Made by a program: the position numbers and the translations under genes. The notes below the pieces were generated by a model. It worked only from the letters and a program-made list of their open reading frames with translations, was not told the DNA's origin and did no database searches. Shown here in pieces: positions 44,202 through 53,580 of a stretch of 64,000 bases of DNA. The stretch spans positions 5,034,501 to 5,098,500 of the forward strand of contig OX463820.1 in NCBI GenBank assembly GCA_949825045.1, read 5' to 3'. The stretch's first letter is position 1. Every line of letters starts with the position of its first letter. The DNA comes from Argyresthia goedartella (Eukaryota > Arthropoda > Insecta > Lepidoptera > Argyresthiidae).

Positions 44202-45845
44202 GAATTTGCGGCCCAACAATTTGTTGCCCCCCAACCGGAGACGGTGGTGTTACCGATCGCCTCTGTGCTTGTTTGGGATTTGGCGGGCAACCCAACATAC
44301 GTTCGCGCCCTATTAGATTCTGGAGCTCAGGGCTGCATTGTATCGAACGATTTAGCAAAATGGTTGGGCCTCAATATAAATAATGTATCGCTGCCGAGGA
44401 AATTGGTCCCTGCTGGGGATTACAGGGCAACCCTTCACGGGTTTTGTGATGCCTCTGAACGAGGGTTTGCGGCAGCGGTTTATTTGCGAACCGTCACCTC
44501 CACCGGGGAGGTCGACGTGCGTTTGGTTTTGGCAAAAAGCAAGGTAGCGCCTATTCGGACAAGGATGACGATTCCAAAACTGGAACTGTCCGGGGCTGCT
44601 CTTTTGACCAAACTTTTGAATCACACTCTAACAGTGTTGCGTGGGTCAGTGGTTTTGGAGGATACGGTGTACGCGTGGAAGGACAGCCAGATTGTTTTGT
44701 GCTGGCTGAAGGCTTCGGTCCATAACTTAGAGGTTTTTGTTGCGAACCGTGTCTCCCAGATTGTGTCGTCTGAGGTCCCACTGACCTGGAGACATGTACC
44801 AGGAGAATTGAACCCGTCTGATTGTGCATCCAGGGGATGTCGGGCTCCTGAACTCGTTAGACACCATTTGTGGTGGGGACCACCCTGGCTTGCCAGGAGA
44901 GAATCGGACTGGCCCCACAGCCATGTAGTAGTATCTTCGGATCATGGCCCCAGAGCGGCCGTGCATGTTACCCAGAAGGCTGAGGACCCTGACGCCGGGT
45001 TTCTGCTGGACCGGTATAGCTCATGTGTGTTTGTTTGTTTATCCACCAAGGCGGTACATCTCGAGCTCGTTGCTGATCTCTCGACAGAGGCTTTCATTGC
45101 TTGTTTGGATAGGTTTGTTTCTCGAAGGGGACTTCCAACTTTGATCCGCTCTGATAACGGCACTAACTACGTCGGTGCGGAACGATACTTACGAGAGATA
45201 GACAACTTTTTGAATGTAAATAAAGTGGATATTGGAACGGCCCTCTCCCGTCGGGGTATACAGTGGACCTTCAGCCCACCGAGTTGCCCCCACTGGGGTG
45301 GGATTTTTGAGGCCGTAGTTAAGTCAGCTAAGACGCACTTGGGGCGTATAGTAGGTCAGACCGCGCTGACTTTTGAGGAGCTCGCGACATTGTTTTGTAA
45401 GATCGAGGCCGTTCTCAATTCGCGACCGTTGTGTCCGCTCAGCTCGGATCCAAATGACCTGGAGGCTCTGACCCCAGGCCATTTCTTGATAGGACAGCCA
45501 CTTAACGCGTTGCCCGAGCACCCCTTCGAGGGAGTGAAATTGTATCGGTTGTCAAGGTATCAGATGTTGCAGCAGTTTACTCAGAATTTCTGGAAGCGTT
45601 GGTCGCTCGAGTATCTGCATATCTTACAACAGCGCCTTAAGTGGACTGACAAAACCAGCCCCCCTAGTGTTGGTGACCTCGTTCTGGTTAAGGATGCTAA
45701 CCTACCGCCACTACGTTGGCGCAGGGGGCGCATTGTTAACTTGTTCCCTGGCAAGGACGGGACCCCCCGGTCTGCTGAGGTTCTAGTAGGAGGCTCGGTT
45801 CTAAGACGAGCGGTAGCAACGTTGTCTCGGCTGCCCGTAGATTAG
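44202..45845 (+). CDS. pol: BEL-2 pol fusion: protease start, RNase H, integrase core
   Basis: One open frame to TAG 45843-45845. Protease LLDSGAQGC is followed after about 15 residues by the RNase H segment (RATLHGFCDAS), so the rest of protease and all of RT are deleted. RNase H continues to the DRYSS block, then joins integrase at VCLSTKAVHLE. The zinc domain and the first catalytic Asp are missing, while RSDNGTNY and GGIFEAVVKSAK remain. Both deletions keep the frame. The C terminus matches BEL-1. It cannot reverse transcribe; it could only move with help. Confidence 0.85.
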   Translation, partial: EFAAQQFVAPQPETVVLPIASVLVWDLAGNPTYVRALLDSGAQGCIVSNDLAKWLGLNINNVSLPRKLVPAGDYRATLHGFCDASERGFAAAVYLRTVTSTGEVDVRLVLAKSKVAPIRTRMTIPKLELSGAALLTKLLNHTLTVLRGSVVLEDTVYAWKDSQIVLCWLKASVHNLEVFVANRVSQIVSSEVPLTWRHVPGELNPSDCASRGCRAPELVRHHLWWGPPWLARRESDWPHSHVVVSSDHGPRAAVHVTQKAEDPDAGFLLDRYSSCVFVCLSTKAVHLELVADLSTEAFIACLDRFVSRRGLPTLIRSDNGTNYVGAERYLREIDNFLNVNKVDIGTALSRRGIQWTFSPPSCPHWGGIFEAVVKSAKTHLGRIVGQTALTFEELATLFCKIEAVLNSRPLCPLSSDPNDLEALTPGHFLIGQPLNALPEHPFEGVKLYRLSRYQMLQQFTQNFWKRWSLEYLHILQQRLKWTDKTSPPSVGDLVLVKDANLPPLRWRRGRIVNLFPGKDGTPRSAEVLVGGSVLRRAVATLSRLPVD

Positions 45846-45877
45846 GGGACAGGTGGGTGCCTGTCCGGGCGGGTGAT

Positions 45878-45944
45878 TGTTCGATTCCAAATCGATATTC
45901 GATCGATGGTTTCGGAACGGCCATTTTGAATTTGACGTTGCTGC
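45878..45944 (+). repeat. Stub of the BEL-2 3' LTR, 67 bp
   Basis: Starts TGTTCGATTCC right after the purine tract and matches the LTR up to GACGTTGCTGC, then switches to LINE-E sequence. Confidence 0.9.
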
Positions 45945-46044
45945 AATAACTATGAATAGAGACAAACCAAATTCTAGTAATAAGGATCTTTTTCGTATTT
46001 AACGAAATATGTGTGATGCACCAAAATATTAATGGACTGATAAC

Positions 46045-46590
46045 TGTTCGATTCCAAATCGATATTCGATCGATGGTTTCGGAACGGCCATTTTGAATTT
46101 GACGTTGCTGCCAACCTAGCAGTTTTTTGACAACTGACAGACGAAAGCCCTCGCAATGTAACGCGTATTGGATAGGGTATTGAAATTAAATCGCAGGCCA
46201 TCTGGAATGTATTCGGGTTCCCCTCAGGATTGTCTATATAGCTGAGTGTGTTGTGGTTCCCCGAACCAGATAAAGTTCGCATTTACGTGGCCGATTGGTT
46301 TTTTACCACGTAACATAACCTGTGTTGGAACACTGTGCTCATCGAAGCTGGCCTGCCAGTCATACCTGGTTGGCTGAAGAACCTGTCTACCAAGAAGAGC
46401 CTAGGGTGCACCCGGGCCTTGCAGAGAGACAGGAGGTTGACGGGACCGAAGCACAGACCAGGTTAGATCGACCCCAATAATTAATAGCTCGGTGAATCGC
46501 CGACGTTCACACTTCTTGGCAACTGATCGCTACGCTACCTCGTAGCTGATGGGCCCCTACGAGGTCATTAGGTGCCGAGAAGCCTGAACA
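46045..46590 (+). repeat. Full BEL-2-type LTR inside LINE-E
   Basis: 546 bp with TGTTC/GAACA ends. Flanks are ATAAC on the left and ATTGT on the right, so no target duplication. Either a solo LTR formed by ectopic recombination or the product of a rearrangement with the stub at 45878. Confidence 0.88.
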
Positions 46591-47394
46591 ATTGTAAATC
46601 GGACGAGCTAATGGTACATTTAGAGGAACTGAGTAATAGGAATAAAAATGTCGATGTAATATGTATAACTGAACACAATATGATAGATACTGACTGGAAT
46701 ACACTCAACATTTCTAACTTCAAACTAGCATCATGCTATAGTAAGAAAACACGTAATGGTGGCTCTTGTATATTAACAAAAAATACTCTACAATTCAAGG
46801 AGTTAAATAGCATTCAGAAAGACACGATACCAAATGTCTTTGAATGTAGCGGTGTAGAACTAATTGACCAAAAAATTATTGTAATATGTATTTATAGAGT
46901 TCCTAGATACGATAACAAGACATTTGAGACATTCTTTTGTAAACTAAATGACCTGCTTCATGTTTTTTTATGTGATAGAAACAGAAACATCATATTATGT
47001 GGGGATTTCAATATTGATCTACTTAGGAAAACCAAGACCAGCATAAGATTTGAGCAATTGGCATTGCGATTTAACTTGAAAATAGAAATTGTCTAATTTC
47101 TATTTTCAAGTTAAATCGCAATGCCAATTGCTCAAATCTTATGCTTATATTGGATGTCTATCCAACCAGACCAGCTAGCTCTACATGTCTTGACAATATA
47201 CTCCACAATATTAGAGGATGTAAAAGTGAAGTTTTGGAATTCGCTTTATCGGATCACTCTGCTCAAATCCTACAGTGCCCCGTTAAGAAAAGTTAGACCA
47301 CAAAACACTGGCATATACAAAAGCGTGACTACTGCAAAGAAAATATGACGAAATTTGCTATACATTTAAACTCACTATCCTTCAGTCAAGTATA
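46591..47394 (+). pseudogene. LINE-E AP endonuclease
   Basis: Open to 47094 with TEHN, GGSCIL, CIYRVPR and CGDFNIDLL. Then the fold-back palindrome breaks the frame. After it come TRPASSTCLDNI and SDHSAQI in another frame, the end of the domain with the catalytic His. Confidence 0.8.
47040..47145. repeat. Perfect fold-back palindrome, 51-bp arms, in LINE-E
   Basis: 47040-47090 and 47095-47145 are exact reverse complements separated by GTCT. The left arm is normal LINE coding sequence; the right arm is its inverted copy, after which the normal LINE sequence resumes. Confidence 0.96.
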
Positions 47395-47641
47395 CGAGTC
47401 TGACGACCCAAATTATGCATTTTCTGAGTTTTTTAATTGGTTTATTTTGCTGTATAAATTATGTTTTCCAGTGATAAAAGTAAAAATCTCTCTATAGAGG
47501 AAACCAAAATGGATCTCAAAGTGAATCAGACTATGCTGTAAGCGTAAAAGAGAGTTACTCTGGAAATACAGAGTATGTCGTACAGCAGAAAATAAAAATA
47601 TATTTATTCAGTATGAAAATAGACTAAAAAATGTAATAAAA

Positions 47642-49474
47642 TTGACACAAAAATCGCAAAATAACTATAGAATAATAAATGCTGAGAATAAATGTAAAGA
47701 AAGCTGGGACATAATAAAGAAATGCCAAACAAACATGCCGAAAGAATATATAGAAAAAGTTATGAGATACGGTAAAATTATTACTGAACCAAAGGACATT
47801 GCAGAAACATTCAATAATTTATTTATAGACTTGACAAATAATAATAATTTAAATACTGATAATAATATGACATGTAATAATTCTATTTATAATCTGAAAA
47901 ATAATTATAATTCTATATTTCTAAATCCAGTGACATCATCTGACATATCACAAATAATTATATAATTGAAAAATACTAATAGTACAGGCTATGATGAGAT
48001 TAACACGAAGGTTGTCAAATATGTGGTGCTTGTTATTTCACCAATACTGTGTCACATCATTAATAAATGTATGGAGCATGGCCAGTTTCCCAATGAATTA
48101 AAAACTGCAGTAGTTAAACCAATATTCAAAAAAGATGATAAGCTTAACATTAATAATTACAGACCAGTTGCATTAATACCAGTTTTTGCAAAAATATTTG
48201 AAAAAGTAATGTACATAAATATATACTCATATTTTGAAAAGTACAGTCTATTTGCCCCAGAACAAAAAGGATTTAGAAAAAAACAAACTATTAATATGGC
48301 AATTTATGAATTTATGATTAAAATAGTAACATTTATTGATAAAAGAAATCCAGTAGTAGCCATCTTTATGGACTTGACCAAAGCCTATGATTTCGTGAAC
48401 CATTCAATTCTTATCAATAAACTGTTAAGTTACGGAATTCGAGGTAACGCGATTGAACTTATCAAATCATACATGGAAAAAAGGCAACAGATGACACAAA
48501 TCAATAAAATATGTGTTAATTCAAAAATGGAGGAATCATTCCTATCTCAAACTAGAAAAGCGGAGTACCACAGGGCAGTGTGATGGGACCCCTACTATTT
48601 TTGACATATATAAATGACTTGCCCCAAGTAGTTCATCAACCCATGGTGTTATTTGCAGATGACAGTACAATCATTATATCATGTGACGATCCAAATAATT
48701 TGGAAATCGAAATTAATGAGGCTATACATAAAATAATACAATGGCTAAATTGCAATGACTTAGTAATAAATATTGACAAAACAAAAATAATGACATTCAA
48801 AAATAATAATCAGACATCAACAGTTAACTTTGACATAAATTATTCAGGAAAAAACATTGAACAAACTAAAGTCACTAAATTTCTAGGAATACATATAGAT
48901 AATGAGTTGAAATGGCAGTCACAAATTGAAAATACATGTAAAAAACTTAATAAGTACACCTATGTCCTACATAAACTATCTAAAACTATACGTGAGGAAA
49001 CGGTTCTACTAGCTTACGTCGAATCAGTTTTGAGATTTGGCATAATTTTCTGGGGAAATGCGACAGGTAAAGAAAAAGTGCTTATATCGCAAAAAAGGTC
49101 TAATACATCTATATGTGGGATTCGTAGAAGGGATAGCTGTAAACCACACTTTAAATGGCTGAATATACTGACATTTCCATCACTGTATATCTACGAAGTA
49201 GCCATGTTTGTCAAAAAAAAACACTGACATATTTACAAAGTATACCAGTAAACGTCAGTCAAAAATTGTTATGCCCAGTCATAAAACTGCTCTATTTAAG
49301 AACAGTATACTCGGTGTGACGCCTACCATTTTTAATCATTTGCCTGACGATATACGTAGCATGGACAATATTCAAAAATTCAAGAAAGAACTAAGGAAAC
49401 TACTAGTTAATAAGGTATACTATTCAATAATAGAATATAGAATATTTACAATACACACAACAACACTAGTATAG
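47642..49474 (+). pseudogene. LINE-E linker and reverse transcriptase
   Basis: Linker 47642-47965; RT from 47966 with NNYRPVALIPVF, QKGFRKKQTINMA, MDLTKAYDFVNH, then a frameshift near 48560. Then MGPLLFLTYINDL and catalytic FADDSTIII (about 48650), and the thumb with KFLGIHID. Another frameshift near 49220 precedes the C terminus ending at 49474. Similar to LINE-1. Confidence 0.82.
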
Positions 49475-49548
49475 TTCGTACGTTACCCGTCCGGTTGCAT
49501 CAATCTAGGTATATTTTTATCTTGCAGTAATAAAATTGACCTGTATCA

Positions 49549-49642
49549 AAGTCAAAGTCAAAGTACTTTATTACTGTAGATATTTACATATATGTACTTA
49601 GCAAACGTCATTTTTTGCCTCTTCTCTACATTGGACCACTGT
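49549..49642 (-). mobile_element. 94-bp 3' end of a LINE-X-family LINE
   Basis: TCAAAGTCAAAGTCAAAG tail followed by sequence matching the reverse complement of LINE-X 26870-26962. An extreme 5' truncation, ending just at the 3' UTR hairpin. Confidence 0.85.
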
Positions 49643-50147
49643 GACATAGTATAAAATAAGAAATAGTAAGTTCACTCGGCCCCTGTTCGCATGATAATTA
49701 CCTACTCTTGCTCAAACGGCTAGGGTTGTCGCTTAGCGCCGCGGGTTGCGGTGCGGATTTGTTGCGTCGCTCGTCGCTCGCTGCACGGTACAACAAGTAC
49801 CTACTTACAGGTGATGCCCCGTATTCTGCCTCTGAGTGCCGCTTGGAGGGGGTATACTTCGCGTATTGTAAAAAGATCACGTCTGAAATTAGGCAAACGT
49901 GAAAAAAGCGACTTTAACGCAACTGCACAATGCAAAACTCGCTCCCGGCGCGCTTCAGGCCTGATCTTTTAAGAATTTATTATTTCTTTATTAAATATAA
50001 TGCAAGTAAATAGATCCTTATTTGTAGAATCCTTATTGAGGCAACCCTATACCGCACAATATTTACTCATCTTGCATGAAAATAATAAATAATAATCTGC
50101 GCGCAAATCACACAAACAAGTTAACACGTGCCGCCCGGACGAATGAC
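49643..50147. other. Unassigned stretch left of the hAT element
   Basis: Contains a GC-rich segment (49715-49860) with a 64-codon frame without recognisable domain. Otherwise AT-rich. No element boundary seen. Confidence 0.4.
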
Positions 50148-50155
50148 GTTGACTC
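50148..50155. repeat. Target duplication of the hAT element, left
   Basis: GTTGACTC, identical to 55394-55401 on the right. Confidence 0.95.
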
Positions 50156-50492
50156 TAGTGTTGCCGATCGATAGGCCACTATCGATAGTCTATCGATAGT
50201 CTATCGATAGTTGAGGCAAAAGCAATAGTATCGATAGGCAATCGATAGTATCGATACTATCGATACTATCGATAGTATCGATAGCTTTTTTATTGCAATA
50301 CTATTGACACACAGCAATACTATCGATAGTATCGATAGTATTGAACTTCAATATCGAAATCACTATCGATAGTATCGATAGTATCGATAGTATTGCTACC
50401 GCCTATTGCAAGAACAGTCAATACTATCGATACTATCGATACTATCGATAGTTTTAAACTATCGATTGTGACCTTAAATTCAATAGTATTGG
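50156..50492 (+). repeat. hAT left terminal and subterminal inverted repeat with 16 TATCGATA sites
   Basis: Begins TAGTGTTGCCG. I count 16 exact TATCGATA octamers, mostly as CTATCGATAG or in chains of TATCGATAC/G, plus near-matches (GATCGATAG, AATCGATAG, TATCGATTG). Landmarks such as CAATACTATTGACACACAG at 50296 recur inverted at the right end, showing a long inverted repeat. The octamer is palindromic, so either strand can be bound. Probable transposase binding region. Confidence 0.9.
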
Positions 50493-50734
50493 TAAGATAA
50501 TATAGTCTTAGTAGTAGATTGGAATATAAAATAACAATAATGTAATTTTAATGAAACCTTGTTTGTCGGTCAATTTCTTTTTAAACTGGCAGCATTAAAT
50601 ATTAAGCTTAAGTGGGTACATTGATAAAATACGGGGCATTCAATTTGTGTTTGTGCATTTCTTGACAGCGTGAATCAGTTGGTGGTGTATCTGTTGTGTT
50701 GTGTGTATCGTATCGTTAAATAATCGTGTCTAAA

Positions 50735-53219
50735 ATGGAATCAGAAACTCCTGAAAGTGCATCGAAGAAAAGAAAATCAGTTATGTGGAATTATTATGTT
50801 AAAAAAGAGAAAGAAGATAAAGTAATCTGCAAAAACTGCAGATTAGAATTCAAGTATTGTAATAATACTTCGAATATGAAAGACCACTTGAAAAGGAAAC
50901 ACCCGCAACTATTAATAACATCTGCTTCAAGCTGCGCTGGAAATGAAAATGAAGAGGACAGTAGTGAAATCCAGGCAAAAAATGTGCAAAAATACTCAAA
51001 TAATTCTACAAGAAAAAAGATGCTCGACAAAAAATTTACTAAAATGGTAGCCATAGACATGCAGCCCCTTCGTCTATCTGACCATGAAGGTCTAAAGGAA
51101 TTTGTAACTGCTTTGGACGCAAAGTATGAAATGCCTGGAAGGACTATGTTATCTACTAAACTGCTTCCAAAAATGTATTCAAAAATGAAGCTGCAATTGT
51201 TGGGAATTATAGAATCAATCAAACATTTGGCCATTACTACTGACGCATGGACTTCAGCGAGCAATGACGGTATTCTTGCCGTAACGGGACATCTAATTAT
51301 CAACAAAAGGCTTGAGTCTGTTCTATTAGCAGCAGTGGTGGTTGAAGGTCACCACGACGCAGATAATATATCCTCTGTGAGTAACTGTTTCATTATATTT
51401 CTGATTTATATGTAAGTAAAAGGGATGATTTATTTTACAACGGGGCGTGTCCGGGTGAGTCCGCGTTTTTGAACTATTGTATGCAACTTGATTGCTAGTA
51501 GGTGTCTTGTAGAAAAGGGTCACCAGTTACTATCTCAGACAGATGTTGCTTATCCGCATGATCGTTTGCAATTTATATTCACTAAATAGCATCCGTGGCT
51601 TATACTTAAGTGGTACGCGTACAGCATAAGAGATCGTGTGCGTTAAGTAACATGTAAAAACTAGACCACGAAGCTCTCAACACAATAATTGTTGTTTATT
51701 AATAATGTGGCTATACCTACAATATTTTTGTTTTGTAAAAAGTGTGAATGAATAAACGCAAAATGAGAAACTACTTCATTATTAAACCGATTTGATCAGA
51801 GCAACTTGATTTTTCACTTTATAGTACATTTTGGCCTGAGTGGATCAGCTGATTTGTATGGAGAAAGTGAAAAAAAATTGCTCTGATCAAATCGGTTTCA
51901 CAATAAAAGTTGCTCAGAATGATGTCCCTAACAAGGTAGTTCTCATTTTGCGTTAATTCATTTACACCTTGAATACCTACATTATTTTATTTTATTTATT
52001 TTTTTGTTTGCAGGTAATTGCATCGATTTTAGATGAATTTAAGTGCCGCAATAAAGTTGTTGTTATGGTTACCGACATCGCTGCAGTAATGATTAAAGCG
52101 GCTGAAAAGTTACAAATAAGACACCTGCCATGTTTTGCGCATTCCTTAAATCTGGTAATAAAACATACTATTCACGACTTGGAATGCACTGCTCTAAAGG
52201 AATTGCTTGATAAATGCAAAACTATAGTTTCATTTTTTAAGCATAGCACTTTAGCTACTGGTCAACTGAAATCTCTCCAAAAAGAACTAAAGAAACCACA
52301 GTTAACTTTAATACAGAGCGTTGACACCAGATGGAATAGTTCATACCAGATGCTCAACAGAATTGGCGAAGTCAGAGACGAAATATCAGTCGTTTTAGCC
52401 AGACATCAAAGGGCGCCAACGAGTCTAACGGCAGAAGATTACATTCTTCTAGAAGAAGTAGTGAAAATTTTTGAGCCAATTGACTCCTGTACCGAAGCTG
52501 TATCAGGAGAAATGTACTGTACTATATCTATGATCATTCCTCTCATAAAAGGGTTGTTGATCAAGTTTGCTCAATTGGAAAGAGAAACATTCTTGGAATC
52601 GTCTAGTAAGATTATTGAAACGTTAAGAAAACATACATATGTGAAGATAAAACCGTATGAATTACGAAGCCCATGTATAATTGCCACCCTCCTAAATCCA
52701 CATTTTAAGAAATTGGGATTTAAAACAGATTCAGAAGCAGAAAGGGCAGTTAATGTCGTTCAGAAAGAATATGCTACCTACTTGGCAATGCAAAACGACA
52801 TGTCACCATCGCCTAATACAGCAGATGCTGAACAAGCGCCGCAAGCAGAAACGATAAACTCGACACCAAGAAAAAAAAACAAGCTTAATTTACTCTCTTA
52901 CCTTGATGAGGCATCGTCCTCCACAGTTAGGTCCAATGTAACTGCAGACTCTATTGTCGAAATCAGCCGCTACACATCGAGACCGGTTATTGACAAGACA
53001 GAATATCCGATAGAATACTGGTCGTATACACATAGCAATTTAAAAAACATTGCCTTAAAATATTTATGCGTTCCAGCTACTTCAACGCCAGCTGAAAGAA
53101 TATTTTCAGCGGCTGGTCAGATAATTGTAGAGCGACGCAATCGCTTAGGTGCGGATCATATAAATGAATTAATTTTCATTAAAGAAAACCACAGACTGTT
53201 GGAAAATAATGATTCTTAA
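50735..53219 (+). CDS. hAT transposase with BED zinc finger, two exons (50735-51376, 52014-53219)
   Basis: 615 residues. Intron 51377-52013 (GTGAGT...TTTGCAG) is phase 0, and joining it gives the continuous hAT motif order. Residues about 12-60 are a BED finger (CKNC ... NTSNMKDHLKRKH). The first catalytic Asp is in ITTDAWTS (about 172). The second is in VTDIAA, where relatives usually have TDNAAN. CFAH gives the conserved C-x2-H, and TRWNSS the RW motif. The C-terminal 60 residues are the hAT dimerisation domain (YLCVPATSTPAERIFSAAG, RRNRL, FIKEN). It cuts and joins transposon ends in the nucleus. No lesion found. The start is the first ATG, with AAA at -3 to -1. Confidence 0.92.
51742..51966. 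repeat. Palindromic MITE-like element in the transposase intron
   Basis: About 30-bp imperfect inverted ends (GTGTGAATGAATAAACGC and GCGTTAATTCATTTACAC) and a second inner inverted pair around GATTTGATCAGAGCAA / TTGCTCTGATCAAATC. No ORF. It lies wholly within the intron, so it leaves the coding sequence unharmed. Family unknown. Confidence 0.8.
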
Positions 53220-53580
53220 AAACTATTGAAATCAGCGCGCTTTTAATTTTGTAAGTTGTTCAGTTCCATTAAATTAAATAACGTTCCCCAAGAAACATGG
53301 GTAGGGTATGTTAAAGTCAAATATTTTTAACCATCATTGAGTAGGTACTGTAGAGGTAGGCTACATAAGTTTGTACTTACATAAGATTACAGGCCCATGG
53401 TTCTTAGGGAAAGTTGTTCTGATTTATATATTTTTTTGCCTGTGAATTTATATATTTTTTAACGTTTATTGGGACAAAAAGAAAGCCAAAATAATTTTAT
53501 TGTTTATTGTCTTTCAAGCCCAAATATAAACTGTAATCACAATTGTCAATCATTTAACAAAGTAACTTTGTATTTTTAAT

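Larger units (their letters stand above)
41321..45944 (+). mobile_element. BEL/Pao retrotransposon BEL-2, internally deleted
   Basis: 5' LTR 41321-41867, primer site, gag, TAG, a fused protease-RNase H-integrase frame, purine tract GGCGGGTGAT and a 67-bp stub of the 3' LTR. The whole RT and the integrase N-terminal part are missing through two in-frame deletions. The LTR is unrelated to that of BEL-1 except for TTCGGAACG, and the proteins are clearly diverged, so this is a different family. Inserted in the gypsy-B 3' LTR. The leader 41893-42407 has no gene. Confidence 0.9.
45945..49548 (+). mobile_element. LINE-E, decayed LINE split by a BEL-2-type LTR
   Basis: 45945-46044 holds the start of the endonuclease (HQNINGL), and 46591 onward continues it (KSDELMVHLEEL). 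A complete BEL-2-type LTR lies between. Endonuclease, linker and RT follow to a C terminus at 49474 and a 3' UTR. Same family as LINE-1. Many frameshifts, and a 51-bp fold-back at 47040-47145. Confidence 0.85.

Noticed and set aside
49708..49902. Small GC-rich frame as a host gene
   Set aside because: No conserved motif, no splice context, and overlapping frames are equally open.
50156..50492. TATCGATA array as a CRISPR array or satellite
   Set aside because: Spacing is irregular, the units are palindromic, the genome is eukaryotic, and the same words recur inverted at the other end of a bounded transposon.
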